Made by a program: the position numbers and the translations under genes. From Telluria mixta (lineage in GTDB: Bacteria; Pseudomonadota; Gammaproteobacteria; Burkholderiales; Burkholderiaceae_D), in NCBI RefSeq assembly GCF_029223865.1, contig NZ_CP119520.1, forward strand, positions 7,006,001 through 7,070,000: a DNA stretch of 64,000 bases, given 5' to 3'. A model generated the notes under the pieces. That model worked only from the letters and a program-made list of their open reading frames with translations. It was not told the origin of the DNA and ran no database searches. Below are positions 61,751 through 64,000 of this stretch, piece by piece (within the stretch, counting starts at the first letter, position 1; each line of letters begins with the position of its first letter).

Positions 61751-62938
61751 ATGACGGAGACCACACCATTCGATAAACCCTGCCGTGTGCCAGACGTTCA
61801 CAGAGCCCGAGCCCGCGGCGACCTGTGGCTTCCAGTGGCCGCGCGCGGCGTTTCACTCCTGGGCTTGGCCGTCCTGCTCGCCTCCTGTGCCGACACCAGG
61901 CAGCTGTACGTGTCACCCCATGGCGCCGACTCGAACCCCGGGACGAAAGACGAGCCCTTCTTGACGATCGGGCGAGCAGATGCCGCCGCCGCGCCCGGCT
62001 ACACCATCCATGTGGCCCCCGGCGAATACAAGGTTTCCGCCCCAGGTCCCGACAGCGCGGGCATCGACACGCTGCGTAGCGGTACACCGTCCGCTCGGCT
62101 CAAATTCGTATCGGACGTCAGATGGGGCGCAAAAATCATCGTGTCGGGAACCGGCATCGCCTGGCACTCCAAGGGGAACTATGTCGATATCGAGGGGTTC
62201 GACATCAGCGGCACCGGGCGGCACGGCATTTTGGCGGACGGGACGAATCTCACGATCGCGAACAACTTCATTCACGACCTGACGGTCAGCGGCGGCTGCA
62301 CGGGTAACGGCGGCGCCGCGATCGATACCAACGGCGGCGCCGGAAAGGTGCTCATCAAAGGAAACGTCGTCAGGAATATCGGCTACTCGATGATCGGAAA
62401 GTGCAACACGGTGCAGGGAATTTACATCGCCAACCCGAAGAATACGGTCGTCGACAACATTGTTTCTGGCGTTGCACTGGCAGGCATTCAACAGTGGCAT
62501 GGCGCCACCGATTCAACCATCATGCACAACACGGTTTTCCGCTGCAAAATCGGCATACTCATCGGCGGCGGAGACGCTGGAACCTTGCCGAACGGGTCAG
62601 AAAACAACTACGTTGCCAACAATATCGTCTACGACAACATCACCTACGGGATTATCGAAGGCGGCAAGGTCGGCGCCAACAACCGCTACATTGATAACCT
62701 GGTGTACTTGAGCGGCACCAATGTGCACGCGGCTGGCCACATCAGCGGCACGATCTCAGCCGATCCCGAGTTCGTGAATTACCAGGCAGATGGTACTGGT
62801 GATTATCGTTTACAAAAAACCTCACCGGCTATCCGTAAAAGCGTCGAGTCCCCCGTATCGCCAGACGTGGCTTCCGCGTCTGCCCACGACACGCGGGTAG
62901 AGCTCGGCGCATACAGCTCCGGGGCAGCCGGACATTAA
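61751..62938 (+). CDS. Parallel beta-helix lipoprotein (DUF1565 / pectate-lyase-like)
   Basis: Exported lipoprotein of 395 residues. A polar 25-residue N-terminus precedes the signal core and lipobox LLASC (lipidation at C46). The mature part begins LYVSPHGADSNPGTKDEPFL, the DUF1565 start, then right-handed beta-helix turns rich in Gly and Asn (IEGFDISGTGRHGI, NNFIHDLT, GNVVRNIGY, NTVFRCKIGI, NNIVYDNIT). Such proteins often cut or bind polysaccharides. Here it may trim or export the polymer made by the locus; catalytic residues cannot be picked by eye. A CGGAGGT site precedes the ATG. Confidence 0.85.
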   Translation: MTETTPFDKPCRVPDVHRARARGDLWLPVAARGVSLLGLAVLLASCADTRQLYVSPHGADSNPGTKDEPFLTIGRADAAAAPGYTIHVAPGEYKVSAPGPDSAGIDTLRSGTPSARLKFVSDVRWGAKIIVSGTGIAWHSKGNYVDIEGFDISGTGRHGILADGTNLTIANNFIHDLTVSGGCTGNGGAAIDTNGGAGKVLIKGNVVRNIGYSMIGKCNTVQGIYIANPKNTVVDNIVSGVALAGIQQWHGATDSTIMHNTVFRCKIGILIGGGDAGTLPNGSENNYVANNIVYDNITYGIIEGGKVGANNRYIDNLVYLSGTNVHAAGHISGTISADPEFVNYQADGTGDYRLQKTSPAIRKSVESPVSPDVASASAHDTRVELGAYSSGAAGH

Positions 62939-63606
62939 CCGGAGCGGCGCAGATCCGCTTTCGACGCACCGTTCAATGGCGCGTGCTGCCGAGCGGCGCA
63001 CACGTCCACATCGCAGGTCCATCGATAAGGATGGTCGCGCCCGGAGAAATACAGCGCGACGTCGACCAGCCGGTGATTGATCGCAGACGGCTTCAAACTG
63101 CAGATGATAAAGAAAGTGAGCAAGCTGATCGCTACTGCCTGCGGATTGGCGACAGGTGCCGGCAGTGTGGCCGACAGGTGTACAAAGACACGGCCCGCAG
63201 CGACGCCAAGGAGCAGGCTCGCAAGAACCTCCGATGTCGTGTGAAACCTGAACACGATGAGCAGTACGCCGAGGCCGATACTAAGCACCACACCGAACGC
63301 GAATCCGCGCTTGCGCCATGTGTCGGGAGCGCCCTGCAGAAGGACGAAAAACAGAACAGGCAATACTGCCGCTGTCCGCCACGCATGACCGCTCAGCGCC
63401 TTGAAACCGAGCGCAGGAACAGACAGCCCCCACCCGAGGAAGGAAATCTTGGACAGTGCAACCAGCCCCAGCCCAGCGGCAAAGATCAGGCACCAGCACG
63501 AACCCAGCTTCCATGCGCGACCGGACATGAGCCAGACGGCGATCGCACCCGCCATCGGCACCATCATCGCCGTATGGCCGATATCGATGACATGCATCCA
63601 CGACAT
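62935..63606 (-). CDS. PAP2-family membrane phosphatase-like protein
   Basis: A 223-residue protein with about six transmembrane helices and PAP2 landmarks: KALSGHAWRT carries the SGH core, and FRFHTTSEVLASLLLG matches the R-x-H-x3-D helix with E in place of the last acid. PAP2 enzymes dephosphorylate lipids such as undecaprenyl pyrophosphate. The atypical residues leave it open whether it is active. The last 30 residues are cytosolic and basic. Its start overlaps the aminotransferase stop (TGATG), and its stop overlaps the beta-helix gene end by 4 bp. With the aminotransferase it forms a leftward unit facing the main cluster. Confidence 0.78.
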   Translation of the reverse strand: MSWMHVIDIGHTAMMVPMAGAIAVWLMSGRAWKLGSCWCLIFAAGLGLVALSKISFLGWGLSVPALGFKALSGHAWRTAAVLPVLFFVLLQGAPDTWRKRGFAFGVVLSIGLGVLLIVFRFHTTSEVLASLLLGVAAGRVFVHLSATLPAPVANPQAVAISLLTFFIICSLKPSAINHRLVDVALYFSGRDHPYRWTCDVDVCAARQHAPLNGASKADLRRSG

Positions 63607-64000
63607 CACGGGCCCGCCGGCAGTTCGGCGCCCTCCGCCATGGCCATGACTTCCCTGATGACCAGGCAGGTCTTCTGGATATCCTGATTGCTCAGGGACG
63701 GGTGTACGAGGAACATCAGGCTTGTTTCGCCTAATTCCTTCGCGACCGGCAACCGGTTCGTTGGGCGGAAACCTGTGTTGTCGAACGCCTTCTCCATATA
63801 GAGTTCCGAACAGGTGCCCTGGACGCATGGGACGCCCCTTGCAGAGATTTCCTCGATGATCCGGTCGCGCGTCCAGCCGCCTGCCAGCTTCTCGGGCTCC
63901 ACGAACACATAGAACTTGTAGAAGGCATGTTGCACGTCGGCCGGCACCACTGGAACCCGCAATGCCGCACATTCCCGGCATGTTGCGGCAATCCTCGAGG
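63606..64000 (-). CDS. DegT/DnrJ/EryC1-type aminotransferase, C-terminal part
   Basis: The frame is open at the right window edge, so only the last 131 residues are seen. ALRVPVVPADVQHAFYKFYV and the later RGVPCVQGTCSELYMEKAF match the C-terminal domain of sugar aminotransferases: the small-domain strand, then the substrate loop. TSLMFLVHPSLSNQDIQKT closes the fold. It probably makes an amino sugar for the same polymer. It is encoded opposite to the main wbp block. An apparent start at 63962 is only an internal TTG. Confidence 0.85.
   Translation of the reverse strand, partial: SRIAATCRECAALRVPVVPADVQHAFYKFYVFVEPEKLAGGWTRDRIIEEISARGVPCVQGTCSELYMEKAFDNTGFRPTNRLPVAKELGETSLMFLVHPSLSNQDIQKTCLVIREVMAMAEGAELPAGP

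Overview
The window reads as chromosome of a high-GC betaproteobacterium, most likely an Oxalobacteraceae member of the Massilia type. The grounds are the protein sequences, a phasin (polyhydroxyalkanoate metabolism), the cysS/alkA/accA/tilS/lysC housekeeping block next to tRNA-Ser, and a carbohydrate-type TonB receptor. This is recognition by eye, not a database result. Most genes are densely packed with ATGA overlaps and strong G/C third positions.

Layout. 1-0.43 kb: truncated ParB/KorB-like plasmid-partition remnant facing the 3' end of tRNA-Ser(GCT), a possible island edge. 0.6-17.4 kb: housekeeping genes (lysC, tilS, accA, DNA glycosylase, cysS, two cyclophilins, lpxH, yceH, cysE, rlmB, rnr). 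Among them sits a YtrA-type GntR/ABC exporter operon that ends in two paralogous secreted proteins of unknown function. 17.5-18.3 kb: four near-identical tandem tRNA-Leu(CAG) genes with one clear sigma-70 promoter and a terminator. 18.3-20.5 kb: hydrolase, CueR-like copper sensor with a 19-bp-spacer promoter, small secreted protein, phasin.

20.5-39.3 kb: a type VI secretion locus in three transcription blocks. Leftward: lipoprotein-tssB-tssC-hcp-tssE-clpV-tssA. Rightward: tssJ-tssK-tssL. Leftward: M15 peptidase (TagX-like)-tssM-tagF-ompA-glycosyltransferase. No tssF, tssG, vgrG or PAAR gene is present, and tssE overlaps clpV exactly where tssF/tssG normally lie.

39.4-43.4 kb: a two-gene DNA-repair operon, a FAN1-like VRR-NUC nuclease followed by a RecB/Cas4-like nuclease fused to an XPD/DinG-type Fe-S helicase. 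A near-perfect LexA box overlaps the -10 element, so SOS control is predicted. 43.4-46.3 kb: LytS/LytTR two-component pair in an operon with two LiaF/DUF5668-like membrane proteins. 46.4-51.3 kb: two tiny genes of about 55 codons, an orphan TonB-dependent receptor, and a DUF1460 amidase-like lipoprotein.

51.3-64 kb: a surface polysaccharide locus behind an AT-rich leader. It carries a WbpM-type dehydratase and the full WbpA-B-D-E-I set predicted to turn UDP-GlcNAc into UDP-ManNAc3NAcA. It also has a GT4 glycosyltransferase, an acyltransferase-like protein, a NodB-like deacetylase, a beta-helix lipoprotein, a PAP2 membrane protein and the end of a DegT-type aminotransferase. The locus continues past the right edge. 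No rRNA, CRISPR array or intact insertion sequence was seen.
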